NCBI GenBank assembly: GCA_013396635.1
Contig: WBMW01005750.1
Location: forward strand, 37,035-101,034
Direction of reading: 5' to 3'
DNA from: Penelope pileata
Lineage: Eukaryota; Chordata; Aves; Galliformes; Cracidae
Length of the DNA: 64,000 bases
The stretch's first letter is position 1. The number at the start of each line of letters is the position of its first letter. The translations under genes and the position numbers were made by a program. The notes under the pieces are model-generated. The model made no database searches. It worked only from the letters and a program-made list of their open reading frames with translations, and was not told where the DNA came from. Of this stretch, positions 25,001-39,235 are shown one piece after another.

Positions 25001-28000
25001 GGTGCTCTACAGTGAGATGGCAGCTTCCATGTCACCACTGCAGAGAGCAAGCCCTCTCATTTCAGAGAAATGCAACAGTGAACTGAAAACACTTGTCTAT
25101 CCCAGGTGTACCATCCTTTTTTACTGTGTTTGTTATCATGTAGTCTCACATTTTGAAAGTTTGAGTTTCACATTCAGATTCCTCAGGACCTCGACATGAA
25201 ATTTGGCATTCCATTATCAAATTTGTACACTTTCTTCCCATCTACTTCAGTGAATCACTTTGTGAATGCAGTTTTATCCAAACATCTTGTAACATTTCCA
25301 GTAAATCTAAATTTTTAAATCTCTAGTGAATTTGTTTGATTTTCAGTCTGATGAGGGGTGCTGCACATGCGGTAAGCATGGACACCCTTGCTGCTGCACC
25401 CCAGGGAGCTCTGAAGCCCTGGGAACAGCAGCAAAGGGCAGGTCCCAAGACCCTGCTGCCTGATGGTGAGAGATGACAACTTGTAAAAGTTCAACCACAT
25501 AGCTCAGTCTGAAGCATAAGATTTCATCTCTGGAACTGAAGACAAGGAAGAGTTGTTAGAACTAGAAAAAAAATTTTCTACCGTGTTGTATCCACATTAG
25601 CCTTATTACATAGAAAAAGAAAATATTATGCGTAATCAACTGCCCAAAAAATGACCCAGACAAAATACGTCTTTGTAGCCTGAAGTTGCCCTGAAAGCTT
25701 TTGGAGAGTCACAAAGGAAGAAAGTCCCTTGGCTACAGCAGCTTTGTCCTTGTAGAAAGTTGTCCTCGACTACTTTTTATCTGTAGCCCAACTCCATGGC
25801 TTACCACATTTTGGACATGTCCATGTAAGGAAACGTGACATCTTGGGTGGGGAAAGAGGATGGGGAAAGTATTGCACAGCAGCACAATACTGTGGCTATT
25901 CAGTTATAACGTGTCAACTTCAGTGGTTTCATCAAGCTGTTTACAAAAAAGGGATATGGAGAGATAAAAATGTGAATGTTATTGACACTTGCAGTATGGG
26001 CATTGTGTAAAAAAGATATTTGATGAAAAAAATGTAAAACATTTTGTTCTAAAAATTACTAAACAACGGTTATCTATAATGTCTGTGTAAAGGTACTGAG
26101 CAGACCAAAGCAAAAGGAGGCCTCCAAACCCATGTGTGCAAAAACAACTGTTAGCAAAACTGCAGAGATACTCCCTTGAGAAAACAAGGTAAATAGAGAG
26201 CCTGAACTGCAAGCATCCCTCCATACCATGAAAGTTTTTTCATTCTCATAAGAGTGGAAGCAAAGAGGTTGTGAGTGGGTGCATCCAACTTAGGACACAG
26301 AAAGGCTTCTCAATGCACTGTGATGAGGAGCCAGGATGAACCCTTGGAAACCTCTGCAAGATTACTGTAATGCTTTGTTCAGACAGAACAGTGATCCATG
26401 TTTTTCTGCAGTGGCACAAAGGGTGACAGCTTCACATGCAAAAGACATGGATTAATTTAGCACCATTTTCAAAAATGAGATGAAACAATCCATTCAGAAT
26501 GATATCTGCATAGCACTGTTGGCAGTGGGACTACATCAGTAAAAAGAAAAGAGAATTACTCATCACAGACAGAATGAATTAGAGGTGAAAGGAATGAGAA
26601 CAGGGAAGTCTCAGGATGCCAAAATACCAGATGAGTCATATACAGGTTTCAAACTTCCTTGATTACAGTGGGCATTCTTCAGCCCTACAGAATGTGAAGT
26701 AACATGAATTACCTTAGCCCACATTCACTGATGTTTAGACAACTGTGCATACTCTTGGTCAGCTGTGGCACAGAACAGGCACGTGTACATTTGCTGTGGT
26801 AATGATGAACAGTTAAATTACGATACAGTAACTGGATTGTAAATCATTGGCCTTAGAGTGAAAGGAAATCGGACAGATGGTTGAGAAGTTCAGAGAAATA
26901 AGGCTGGTGGATATACATGGAGGAAAGAGAGCAATAGGAGGATTTGGAGGAACCCCACAAGTGAGCAGAGACGATGCCTCTGAGAAGGAAAAGACAAAGA
27001 TGGAGACTGAGGAAAGCATGGGTCTTGTCAAATATTGCAGTCCTTCTAGAAGTCATCTATCCATGCTAAGATCAGAAAAGAAGTTCTGAGAAAGATGCTA
27101 AGGCAAACCAAAAAGGTATGGAGGCTGTAGGCGTGGGATGTATCCGGAGGGAGAGGTGGAGATGCTAGAAAAAGAAAGCAAGATGTGGGTTCCTGCACGG
27201 TCTCCAGACTGTTCTCAGCATATTTTGTTAGGAAGAGCTGATGTCTTTTAGATTCAAAGTATTAGGCAGGTTGCAGGCACATATGTTTGGCTTCAAAAAA
27301 AAGTTAATTTTGTAATAGATACCTGAGTTAGACAGAATAAGGTGTGGATTCATTTTATGGGGGCACTGAGGTAGCTAAAGCCATTTGTCTCATCTTTAGA
27401 TGGCTAAAGTTTGATTTGGAGAATCTATCTTCAGGAGATTTTTATCAGTGTCATTACATTACTGTATAGACCTACAACACTGTAAACACACCCTTGGGGC
27501 AGCTCACATCAGGTTTACATCTTTAGCATGCAGTGTTTCAGCTCATACACTTATTTGGAGTGCCCTTCCCCCCAGCTGTCCACAGCTTTGACAAGCTCAA
27601 ATTAAATATTGTCATGAGTCTGGCACAAAATGTGATTATTTTAACTGGTAGCTTAAATGGGTTCAAAAAATTAGGAGGCCATGAAGTAACCTTCTCCAAG
27701 CTTACTGAAATTGCCCTGCTCCAAAATGCTGCAGGCTCCTGGGCACTGGGCTCCAGCCCTCCCATCACTGCTCCTCACATTGACTGCCCTCCCTGCAGCT
27801 GGGGCAGCAAGCTCTGCAACTGGGCATGCTATGAAGGCAAGAGGGAAAGGGCCCACTGCTTGTGCAGCAGTGCCTGGTGTTTGGAGCCTGAAATTACATT
27901 ATTCCCAAAATATGTGACATAATCACATCACCATGTATCCCACTGCAAGAATCCCATCTAGTTCTTACAGGTCTTAAGTGTTTCCAGCCCTGAAAGTCTG

Positions 28001-31000
28001 CTTACAGTCACTGCAATAGGTGCCCAAGGAAAGACTTCTGATAGGACAAAGGAATTTGACCACCAGAAGTGGGAAAGGGACTTTCTAGTCTTTAAACAGC
28101 AGTTATTGCTTCACTCTTGTTTACCCTATTCTTTCTTGTCAGTTTGAAAAGGAATTTAAAAGCAGAACTGGATTTTTTTTTATATAAACATTTGTGGTAA
28201 GCACTGAGCCACAAGAGTGTCGCAACCAAAACACAGTTGCTCAACGGCACCTGTTAGTGCAATTACTTTGACATAAAATGTGTTCTTTACTGTTGTCTAC
28301 AGGGAAAACCAGCAGCAGCCTGTTACCCTGCAGCTCCAGCTGGCAACAAAATTTGTTACCTTGATCTTGCATAATATTGCAGATGAAAATAACAGAATTC
28401 CAGTGATCAAACTTGTTTTTCACTTATTACCAAGTGCAAACTATACCCTGCAACAAGACAACCTTGAGAAACAAGACTAAACCAAGCTGCTTATTTACAG
28501 ATAAATATTTTCATGGGACTTGAGTTTAGAAGCATCAAGGAAAGCACACCTGAGGGTACATTTTTCCTTTATTTTTTTCCATGGCTAATTTACTGCTAGA
28601 GAGAACACAGAGCATTAACAGCAGTCATTTATTTCTTTGTACTTTCTCACAAAGCCTTCTACACTCCTAAGTGGAGGCCACTCCAGAGTGGTGACTAAAA
28701 GCAAAAGGGCAACAGTATAATTAGGATTAGATTAGGAGTTCTGCCAAGTTTCTCCTAAATTACTGTCATTGTATAGTGCAGAGTACAGATGTTACCCATA
28801 TCTTTAGGGTTAAGCTGTTTTATGGTTGTTAAAGACTGTTTCTATGAAGTCTGTAAAAGATGGCTCAAATGGGCAAGAACAACCCAAGGAGTTTCTAGTT
28901 AAGTACAATGGGGCATGGAAAATATATTCAGGTTTGCAATGTTAAAAAAGGTGAAACTAACTTAGTGATTGTGGAAACCAAAAGAGATACAGCTTCTTAG
29001 CAGGTCTGCAGGGATCCTGATCCATAGGTCCTCTGGGAAACTATTGGGAAACTGGGACCTTTCTTGACAATGGGATCTTGATGCAGCCTTTGTACCTCTG
29101 TGAACAAGAAGCCACACAGGGAAACAGTATGGCAGTCATGGGCTGTCCAAGGCCTTCTGGAGGGCTTGGAATTGGCACAGGTGTCTACCTTCTATGCAAA
29201 CTGTAGCACAAGTATCGCAATTTGGCTCCGAATGCATCTATACAGTTTTGACACCATTACAGAGATATATAACGCCTTATAGTCCATGGAGCCATGCTAA
29301 AGCCAACATTTCATAATAAAAAGTAAAGAAGAAAGCAGATGGAAGGAGAAAAAAATTTATCTATCTGTGAAGTGAAAAAGCATGAGAGAAACACCAAAGT
29401 TATCATGAAAAGTCCTCACTATCAAGATACGGCTTCAGGCTGATTGTCCGAACACTGAGAGTCAATACTCAGAAAAAGCATGGGTTGAGAGCTCCTCTCA
29501 CAGAAAATGTTCAATTACTCACAAGATGAGGTCGTATTGTATGGATTATAATGGAGTGAGGTCTGCTGAGAAAGGACTTGTGCCACCATTTAATGGAAGA
29601 GCTGGGAGATGGTAAAATTTAGGTTGCATCCAACAGCATCAAGGAAAACAGAATGAAATGGGAGCCCTGTAATAGACATAAAGGAGACTCAAGAAGAAAC
29701 AGAAGTTGAGGAACCTGTAAATGGGCCCACAAACCTATGTCTAGGATCTTTTCACAGGAGTGAATAGGAGATTGGGAAATTTTGTTGTTCATTTTTCTAT
29801 TTTTATATATTCATTTTACCTTCAACATTGGAAAAGAAAATCTCAAAAAGAAAAAAAAAGTGCAAAAATCACACAAAAGGACACCTGAGGGAAAAAGGTT
29901 GTTCTTTATAACTTGAAAAGCTAACATTGTATAACAACAGAAGGAATAAATGTCAAAAAAAACATTGTGTACAGTGCTAGTGAAAGGGCATTACTCATAG
30001 CCTGATATAAACAACTAACAACTCCCATCTGGCAACAAAAGTCTTTGCAAAGGGAAATACGCTAAAACTCCTGCCGTTGGTAACTGAGGGCTGTTATGGG
30101 AAATGCCTGCAGGATCCAACTGTGATTGCAGCAGAGAGAGGGGAAATGACATGCTTATGTCCAAAATAGCTTGGAGTCCAACAGCATTCGAGGCATTTCA
30201 AAATAGCACACATTCAGCAATGAAAAGCAAGTAAAAGTGGACCATGGGTACAGTGCAGTTCAGGCAGCTGAGCTCTGAGACGGCTCCTTGTACCTGCCTT
30301 TTTCATGATTGAGCATCTATGTTGCCACCATCCCTAACACCCCTGATCCAGAGGAGGGATGAGCACAGCAAAGTGGCAGTGGTTCCAATAGAAAAGTACA
30401 GGTGAGAATCCATGGGAAAATAAAAAGAGAAACAAAAAATAACAAATTTTATTTAATTCCCAAGAAGAAATTCTCATTTATATAGAGCCTTAGCCAGAGC
30501 CCACCAAAGACAGAAAGAGCCTTGCTGTGAGATTCAGTGGGCTTTGGCTCATGTCCATAGGCTAAGCGCTTTCTCTGGCAAGTCTACAGAGTGATTCAGC
30601 CCCAAACTGCTCAGTACAGCCAAATTCAAAGGCCCTATTCATATTCTAAAAAAGGCAACTGGACATCATTCCATGGTTCCAGTTGTACAATTGTCTCCAA
30701 ACAGGTGGCAGTAACAATATCCGTTGCCAGCCACAAAACCAAAGAGAAAGTCAGGACCCTGTGCTGGAGCAAGATTTTTCATCTAACACTCATACCATGG
30801 AAACAATTGAACATATTCCATTGAGATTACTCTCTTTAAAAACATTGCTTCTGTCTCACTACAATCCTCAGGAAATTTAAGGGGAAAAAATACTTCACAA
30901 TTCACCTACATGATGGGGGAGAGACTAAAAAGTATTAGGAAAAAAATAAATAAGGACAATTGACATTTCCATTTTGAAATTTTTAAAATTGAAAGGCTTA

Positions 31001-34000
31001 TTTGGAAGAGCTGAAATGTTTATTCATTTATTTTCTAAATTACTTTTTACTTTTCCTTTGAAAATAACATTATTTTGTTTTAAAATTACGGAGCTGACAA
31101 GGAAAAAGAAGTTAAGATCCCTCAATTTAAATAAAAGGTTTTGAATGTAGTTTAAAATGTGAATAGTTTCTCCTCTGTCTGACTCAGAATCTTCCCTCCC
31201 TCACGCTCCCCTCTAGCTTTCCAGATTTGAGCCAACGAACAAAAACCATATATAATTCACTCACATTGTCTGAACAATGACACAGGGCGTATCCGCAGTG
31301 CAGTGATGCTCCAGGAGAACAGGCAATATCTTGGCAAGGGAAGAAGAGCTTTTTAGGAGAACAACACTGTTTAGTTCCCTGTTGTTTTGTGGTGGTTGTA
31401 AACTGTTAATGCAGGGTCAATGTCTGAAGTACATCTTTGCACTCTTAAGACAATATTATTTCCCCTTTTCTTCCTACTGCTGTAAATAGCTACAGGACAG
31501 TACAACATCAGCACCAATGGGTCCACAACATGGATGATATTACAGCACAAAGTTGTCCCAGAAACCCCTTGATGTGGCAAAGAACATAAAGCTAACTTTC
31601 CAAATGATTAAAAGGACAAGTTTTCATTGCTGATGGAGAAATCTCGATCGTGATTTCAATCATTGAAAAATTGCCAGAGACTTCAGCTGGAACAGAAATT
31701 CAAGTATGAACCAGCCTTCCTATGGACAATTTATTTTCTTTTGACCTGAACTTAATGTAGGGGAATTTTTTTAGTTCCCCTTTTTTTTCTTTCCTGGGCA
31801 AGGACACAAGAAGGAAGTCTCCATTCTGTGGCAATAGGTACATGTAGGAACTTGTTGAGGGAAAAACAATGAAGCACATTCCTATTTGCATTTCTGAACT
31901 TCTGCAGTTTCACTGTTCACATGCTTCTAGTGCTAAAACAGAAGCCATTCAGTAAGTTACCCCATTTATACTTTTTGCTATTTGTGACTGAGAAAAACAC
32001 CTTGAAGATCTTGCCTGATGTTAGATAAAAAAAGCCAAAATTCACTGTGTGATAAACATTCACATTTAATAGAGTTTGCCACAAAGCCTACCAGAGTGGG
32101 AAGAGAAGGAATTTTAAAAAATCTAGGTAGAGAAAGAAGTATGTCACACAACTATGCTCCACATACTCCCCCCTTAAGCTTTGCTTCAGCTTGGTAGAAA
32201 TGAAAACAACTGGGTAGATCTGAGAATTGTTTCTTTTTCCCATCCCCCTTCTCTCTGGCTGGGAGGAAAACAGGCCAGCAGAAAGAAGAATTCCCTTGGT
32301 GAACTGTAACCCATGTTTAATAGTCTTGAGGCCAAATTATACAACTGCATCAACATACTTTGATCTCTGACTATCACTCTTCTATAATTGTATCTCACAT
32401 AAATCACCCAGCTTTCTCCAAATTCATCCTGTTCCATTATAAACACACCCATCTGTGGTCTGCTGTGGAGTTCTAGCTTTGTCTCTGAGGTCCTATCAAC
32501 CTGACAGAAGGTGCATCAACTTTGCCCAGGAAAAAGGACAATGGCAGGTTGTGCAGGTTTGCTTTCCCAGGTAATTCTAGACGTACGAGAAATTTATAAC
32601 TGAGAAGTTTAAACATGTTGTACGAATATAAATATGCTGTATATAGTACATAGTCATATGTCCTAACAGGAACACTTGCAGAAGCTTTGGCAAACAATCA
32701 AACAGCATTAAAAAGATGTCTTTCCTCACCCCACATTGTAATGTTTTCAGTTTCTTATTGTAAAATTAAATGACTACATGCAATAACAAGAGTTGAAGGG
32801 AAAAGGTGTACTGCAGAGCCTCTCCAGTCACGAGCTAGATCTGTAGATAATTAATTTTGCCCAGACATATGGTCTATTGTGCCACATTTCTACTGTATTC
32901 TATTCATACATACTTGAATTGCATTAAAACAATGCTAATGTTGCAGAGTCAGCATAAAAAAAGACAAAAGTGCTGGAATTAAAGCTGCCTGGGCAACATC
33001 AATAGAGCCCGCTGATGTGAATGCACTGAGATGCAGGCTGACTTATATAACATCATGTATCTTCCCCACCCTCTCCCATCCTGCTTGCTATTCAGCACAC
33101 ACAGCAGACCCAACAAGCAGCCCTGTCACATTTATTTTATACTTTCCTTGTGAGGGTTGATTACACTCAAGAGGAATACACACGTAGTCTGGCAGTGAGT
33201 TTCACAGATGTCTGCTGCCAGCAAGGAACCTGCCATTTCATCTCAGTCCGTGGATATCCATACACACAGGAGAAGACTGTAGGCTCTGACCAAGCGGTTC
33301 TGCTTGTTACTGTCTCTTCTCTATGCCTTCTACCTTTTTCGTTCCAATTTCGAACTTCCCACTCCAGCCTTATCTAATGCCTGAACATTCCCTCCTAATG
33401 TATTTGCAGTTGCAATCCTCCCCATATTTTTCGCACAAATACCCTTCATTTCCCACCCACCTTTCCCTATTGATTTCCCAGGTCTTCCCAAAGGCTTTAT
33501 TTTGATCTTACTCTCCCAGCCCCTGATATTTCTACTTTCTTTCCACCACCAAGCATTTCCAGCTTATCTTTCATGATCCTTATCTGAGTAAGTAAACCCC
33601 AGCCACCAAATACCAGGCTTTAATCTTAGCTCTTGATCATTCCTTGTACAAGGTAAATCTACTCCTCTTCAAGATCACCTGAACAGCCTAAATTTAATTT
33701 TTAAATCAACCTAAAAAACCTCTCATCAATGCAGCAATACTGAGCAACGTATTTTTTTTCCCTCTTGAAAACTCAGTTAGTGGAAAACGGAAATTTGGCT
33801 CATTGTAAAGCACTTGAGATAACTCAAATAAAACTATGTGTATCCATCACACGTCTGATACTCAGGAGTATCAACTAATTCTGAGAGATATGCAATTCAG
33901 GAACGCCTCCAGCAAGTCTACACACAATGGTTTGGAAATATTCCCTGATTTTTTGCTGCAGTTTAGTTTGGCTGACGTGCACTTAGGAGAAAAAAAAGTG

Positions 34001-35140
34001 CACATCTTGTTCTGGCAAAGATTGGCCAACATGTTTAATTTTACCCTTTGAAAAGTTGGTAAGATTAAATATGTGCACAAATCTTTGAAGGGGTGAGGCC
34101 TAAACCACCTTCTGATAAAAGTATAGGAGAATATTTTTGATCTTGGATGACATATTTTTCTCTCCAGATACTACAGAGAGTAAATGGAGTCTGCCGTTAC
34201 TTACAGATTAATTATCAACTACACCCTCAATTTTTTCATTTCTTTTCTTCTTTCTTCCTTTTTCTAGCAGAGAGCTGGTAGCTTTACTACATTCTCATTT
34301 TAGGAGTGCCTGCATCTCAAAGACTTCTGCTTAGATTCTCCTGCAGCAGAGAGACTCTTCCAATCAATCCCCCTTCTTCTGGAAGTGAGCCCAAAGACTC
34401 ACAGAAACTTACTTTATCAGAGTGGATCAGAGCAATTGAAATACTCCTGAGGAGTCCTCCTGAGCTAGTCTGCTCAGGAGAGCTTACAGCTCAAAAGCAG
34501 TTACCAGATATTTCCAGGAGAAATTCTGACCTGGTTGCCCAAAGATACACTACCACAATGGTGAGAGGCTTTAGGCTGATATAAAAATAAATATAATTGA
34601 AGAAAAAAAATCATGAAACATATCCTGTTTTGTTATTTGTGGGGTGTTAATTTTTGAATTTTCTTTTTTTTTAAACTGGATTCTAGTAATTATACTTTTC
34701 TCACTTCTTCTTTGGAAATGAAACACCTAAATGCATTGTTTTTGAAGAAGATTATCAAATGCTTTGTGGAATCCAGCAGATAAGACACTGTAATACAGTC
34801 AGTCACAGATTTGCTGGCATAAGTAGGCTAAATTTCCACAGAGGTTGCACTGGGAGAAGTGCTTTGAAGTCAGTCCTACAGCAGATTTTGAATCTTCCTC
34901 CCAAGAGAGAGAAAATATCAAAAGTCCTGCACCTCTGACAGACTGGCTAGGAGAGAAAACTCATAGTGAACTTAGAGAACTGAGCCTGAGCCACAGAAGC
35001 AAATACATGCTACCTTAGGAAACTAAATTTATTTAAGTTATTTGTATTAACAAATAAGTAAATAAATAAACTAAAGAAGAAAGCACATGAAGAATCAAAC
35101 AGCTCACTATGCTTATAATCCACTTATTAACGTAAATAGC
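22068..35140. other. Intergenic, no gene or mobile element recognised
   Basis: Thirteen kilobases of AT-rich DNA. Notable only for a pyrimidine-rich stretch at 23.91-23.95 kb (CCCTCCCCTCCTCTTTCCTTCC-type) and GC-richer patches near 24.0-24.7 and 27.7-27.9 kb. The longest frame (129 codons, 27533-27922, plus) has no recognisable domain and overlaps open frames on the other strand. Confidence 0.5.
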
Positions 35141-35470
35141 TTCAGTTGTTCAAAGACATGCCACAGCATTGGAACCTGCACTGGAATGAAACGGAAGTTG
35201 GAACAAGCTCGGGCTGCAGTACAGATAGTGGAGAAGGTTTCAGTGAAGGCATTAGTTGCCTATCACCATTGCCACGTTGGCTGCGAAAGAGAGTAGGACA
35301 CATCCTCCGTGTTGTTTCAACAACCGCAGATGACAAAATAATCGCCACATTGATAGAGCTAACAATGATAGGTTGAGAGGACTGACAAAAACTGAAATGG
35401 CCGAAGACTAGCAAAGGATGAGCAATGTAAACAAACTCAGAAAACCGTTCAGTCAGAAGGCTGGAGTCAG
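35141..35470 (+). other. CpG-enriched block of unknown identity, possible decayed insert
   Basis: About nine CpGs lie in about 300 bp in AT-rich surroundings. One plus-strand frame (35146-35376) contains RWLRKRVGHILRV followed by DDKI. This faintly recalls the RW-GH-LRM--DR motif near the C-terminus of some non-LTR reverse transcriptases, but no other part of such an enzyme is visible. It could be chance. Confidence 0.2.
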
Positions 35471-38400
35471 GAGAATGATGAATGCTAGTGTGTCTTTGAA
35501 AAATGTGAGGGAAAAACTTACACGAACTGCACAGAAATTATGTTAAAATAGCCAGTGCAGAACTGAGAGAATAACTTAAGTATTAAGCCTGAAAACAAGG
35601 AGCAAAGAAAATGCACTGCTGGTACCTGAAACAAGAAGTAGTGACAGAAATTGTGGCATGGTTTAGCATATCAGTAGTGGGATCACTCAGGAGATGAGCA
35701 TGTCGCAATCACCATACACATATACTGTCTGTTATAAAATATATCTTAAGTAGAAAAACATAAATAAACAGGGTCTCACTAGGTGGTACAAAACCATTCA
35801 GTGCAGCATACAAACAAATGGTTAACAAGAAAATCAGTTTACCTTCTTTATCAGCCCCAGCACACATTATGCAGACATGCAGACATTGGGTATGGGCAAA
35901 TTCAGCATTGGCTAGCATGTAACACTATTATCATTCTTTGCCAAGAACTACATTTTCAAAATAACCTACTGATTGTGCACCAGATAATTTGAAATCCCAA
36001 ATACTAGGCATTTAAACATTTATCAACAGCAGTGTTCTGAACTTAACTCCCCATTTGAAGTTTCTGTTCTGAACATTCTGTCAATTTCCCGAAAAACTGA
36101 AGTGCTTGCAGACCCTGTTGGCTTTAGCTGACATTTTGACCATTCAGCTTCTTGCTCAGCCAAGGTCTCAGAGCCTCAAGTTTGAGCAATTGAAACATAA
36201 CAACCTAAAATCAGTAAAAGAACTGAAATCTGATATGAATAACAGGTCTGATCAGAGATCAGCTTAATCTGCGGCGTATCACATCCCTTTTTCTCTCCTC
36301 CTCAACTACCGAGTCCAAAAAAAAAGAAATACATTTTTGGAAAGTATTAGTATGAAGAAAGTCCCACATCAGAGATTATTATAAGAAAATTGTAGGCAAG
36401 CTGGCTCCCTGCTAAGGATATGGCATTGACCAAGCTATCAGCAGTAAAATGTAAATAGGCAGAAAGTTCAATAACTGAGAAATTACAGAACCTTGTAAAT
36501 CACCCTAATCAAGACAGAAGCCACTTTACTAGCAGATCTAAGGTGAACCAAACTACATTTGGTAGATAAAACTCAAAGAATTACAAAGCTAAGAACCACA
36601 ACACCTTGGAAAGATTTATGCTCAGGAAATACTGGATGCATGTACACAGTCCCACTGAGCTCATAGCGTTGCAGGGCTGAAACCTGAATTTGGATGTGAG
36701 TTTCACATTCGAGTTCTTGCAAAAATAAGTTCAGACACATTGGCAGAAAGAGCAGGCTAGTTTCGTATGTCCTGATTCTTAAGCTTGTTCTAACCTTACA
36801 GCAGATACATCTAGACACACAAAAATACCTGCCTGAGGTGACTGTCAAAAATTAAAATATTCTTTTTCTGAACTGTGGAAGAAAGAGTCTATTGCAATTC
36901 ACTTGATGTTTTGGGAGAGCAGTATGCGGGTGGTTAATATTTTGCCTGACCCATTGCAAAGAACTAATAAAAATAAGCCCTGTGCAGCTGCTCCTGATAA
37001 TCTGAGAAAAAATCACAAAGGAAGGCATAAACAAAAGGCAGGTGAGATCTCAAATGAACAGTTAGGAGGTGGACAAACAGGAAGGAAAAAAAAGGTAAAG
37101 CAATCCACATAGCCTCTTCAACAGAATTTAATCAGAAAAGCAGTTAGAAAGGAGCAGCAAATCTACTGAAAACAAAGTTTCAAATAGCAAACACCAATAA
37201 AAGTGCAATATAAATAATAGCCTCAAGGCCAAAGTTGAGAGATCAGTGGAGCAATCAAAAAGAGCCAGAAACAAACAATTGCAAGTCTGTGAAGCAGTCT
37301 GTCAAGCAAACAGCTCTTGAAACCAGATTCAGAAAGCAAGCTCTGTGGAAGGAATGGTCTAAAACTGACTGATAGATCCAATATATCCACCCAGGCTGGG
37401 ATTTCTTAGTGAATGTCAATCTCATGAAACAAAAAGTCTTTTCCTAAAAAGCAACTACATATTGCCACAATAAGCGATCATAAGGAACAGATCAGAAGTT
37501 TACTGCCATAATCTCTGTATTAAATAGAGCTATTCCCACCTGGCACTAAAGATTTTGGTGACATTTACTCATGCTTGCTCTTAGGAAATACATTAGAGTT
37601 GCACTGTAGGACACAGTATGCATTAGCCTAAGTGATGATAATCAATATGCCTTTGGCATACAGTCACTGAAAATACACATTGATATTCAGAAGCCTTGCC
37701 TTAGGTATGCATCTGGGTACTTGTTAGAGACAAGGTCTGCAAAATGTCCCTTCTTGTAGTCCTCTGTCTTCTCCTGAATTGATCAGATTTGGAGGCTACC
37801 ACAGCTCTCAGGCAATGTCTTGCTCTGAGATAAATGCTCTACAACATGACCAGTTGGTCAGAACGTGACCCTGCACTGGCCAGTCAAATTGTAACATCCA
37901 GGACAGCAACATTTTGGAATAAGCCAGTTCTTGAGACCTGACAGTAGGCAAATTGTATTTTATAATTGTGCATGAGCATTCCAGAACTTAACTGTCAAAA
38001 ATAATCGTTTCCTGCAGAATAACAAAAGCCAGAGCTGATCTTGCTTTCCCCAAAATACTTGCTCTGGCAGATACAGCTTTCACACTCACTCTTCTTGTGA
38101 CGAGGCTTCGTTTCCAGCCTGGCACTGCACTGGCTCTGCTGAGGCACGCCATGCTCTCCCTTGGCAGTGGGAAGGCCCAGGCCCACTCAGCCTGTGGGCC
38201 TCCTGGCTTCCTAGTGGGGACGGTGGCACTGGGGGTGGCAGAACAAATACTGTGTGTAGATTTGTGTGCCCCACTGGGATATTGTTAACACAGGATCATT
38301 TAATGGAGGGATGAGAAACTTTTTGTCGTGTTTGAGGAACAAATCCAACTGTTTCAAGGCTCTTGAACAAGTAGGATTTTCATATTTGTCAGTGTCTGCT

Positions 38401-38980
38401 GCCTGTTTTGGATCTTTGTAATTTACCCTGCCCCACATTTAGGCCTGGAGCAGCTGAGAGAAAAGTCTGGCTGTGTTTATTTTTTATTGCCCATGGAGCC
38501 AAGCCACGAGTTAGTTCTCCCCAAAAGGGACCAACCCATAAAGGCACAACTGACGGACTGCAGTAAAAAAAAGTACAGCTCATTTTAAAGCCTACCCAAG
38601 AGCAGTGTCTCTTCAAGCAGCACGACCTTGTGGCTTCGTTTAACATTTCTAGGACAGAGCCTGCAAGGTTAATGTGTTAAGAGAGTAAAACTTTCCCTTT
38701 GCCTTGGGCACATCCCTGCTATTCAGCCAGGCAAATAATACCCCACCTACAGCAGCCTGCCCAGCAGCACGACTCTGCACGGCAACAAGACTCTGTTTCT
38801 TCCCGGCTCCTTGTCTCCTTGGGACTGACACTGCCTGGGCGCTGAATAGCCTGGTGGGAAAAGTTCAATGCAGGGTTTGCACTTTCCCAGCCATTAGCCA
38901 GCTGCCACCGCATTTCATTATCTTAGGGGAGGCTTTTGTACATCAAAGGGACTTCCAAACAGTGTGATGAAGTGGAAGTA
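35471..38980. other. Intergenic, nothing identified
   Basis: AT-rich DNA becoming GC-richer from about 38.1 kb towards the CpG-dense block. There are short frames only. Confidence 0.5.
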
Positions 38981-39235
38981 ACCGAGCTCGGTCCACGTTG
39001 CGTGTCGTGGTATTATTTATTGTTGTTATTTTTTGCACCCGTATCATGCCATCTGGCCCGCTGACTGTAAAGACCGGTGATGGAAAAAAGACCCAACACA
39101 CCCCTCTCCGTTTCTTGGAGCGAATCCTGCGGCACAGCCGGGCTGTGGAGCAACTGCCTGTTGTTATCAGGCCTCGCCATTGTTTTGCAATAGTGAGCCC
39201 TCTAAAAAGCAAAGGGGGGAAACAAAGGTAGCGCA
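38981..39235. promoter_or_regulatory. CpG-dense block, candidate enhancer or orphan CpG island
   Basis: By eye about 14 CpG dinucleotides fall in about 255 bp, against roughly one per 100 bp or fewer in most of the flanking desert. It begins with ACCGAGCTCGG and CACGTTGCGTGTCGTGG and ends near GTAGCGC. Within it are sequences resembling a SOX site (CCATTGTTTT), a C/EBP half-site (TTGCAATAG) and a FOX-like TATTTATTG. No open frame or repeat explains it. Retention of CpG suggests protection from methylation or selective constraint; that is inference. Confidence 0.45.

Noticed and set aside
33770..33840. ATTGTAAAGCACTTGAGATAACT, resembling the tail of a SINE
   Set aside because: Too short, and no SINE body is recognisable beside it.
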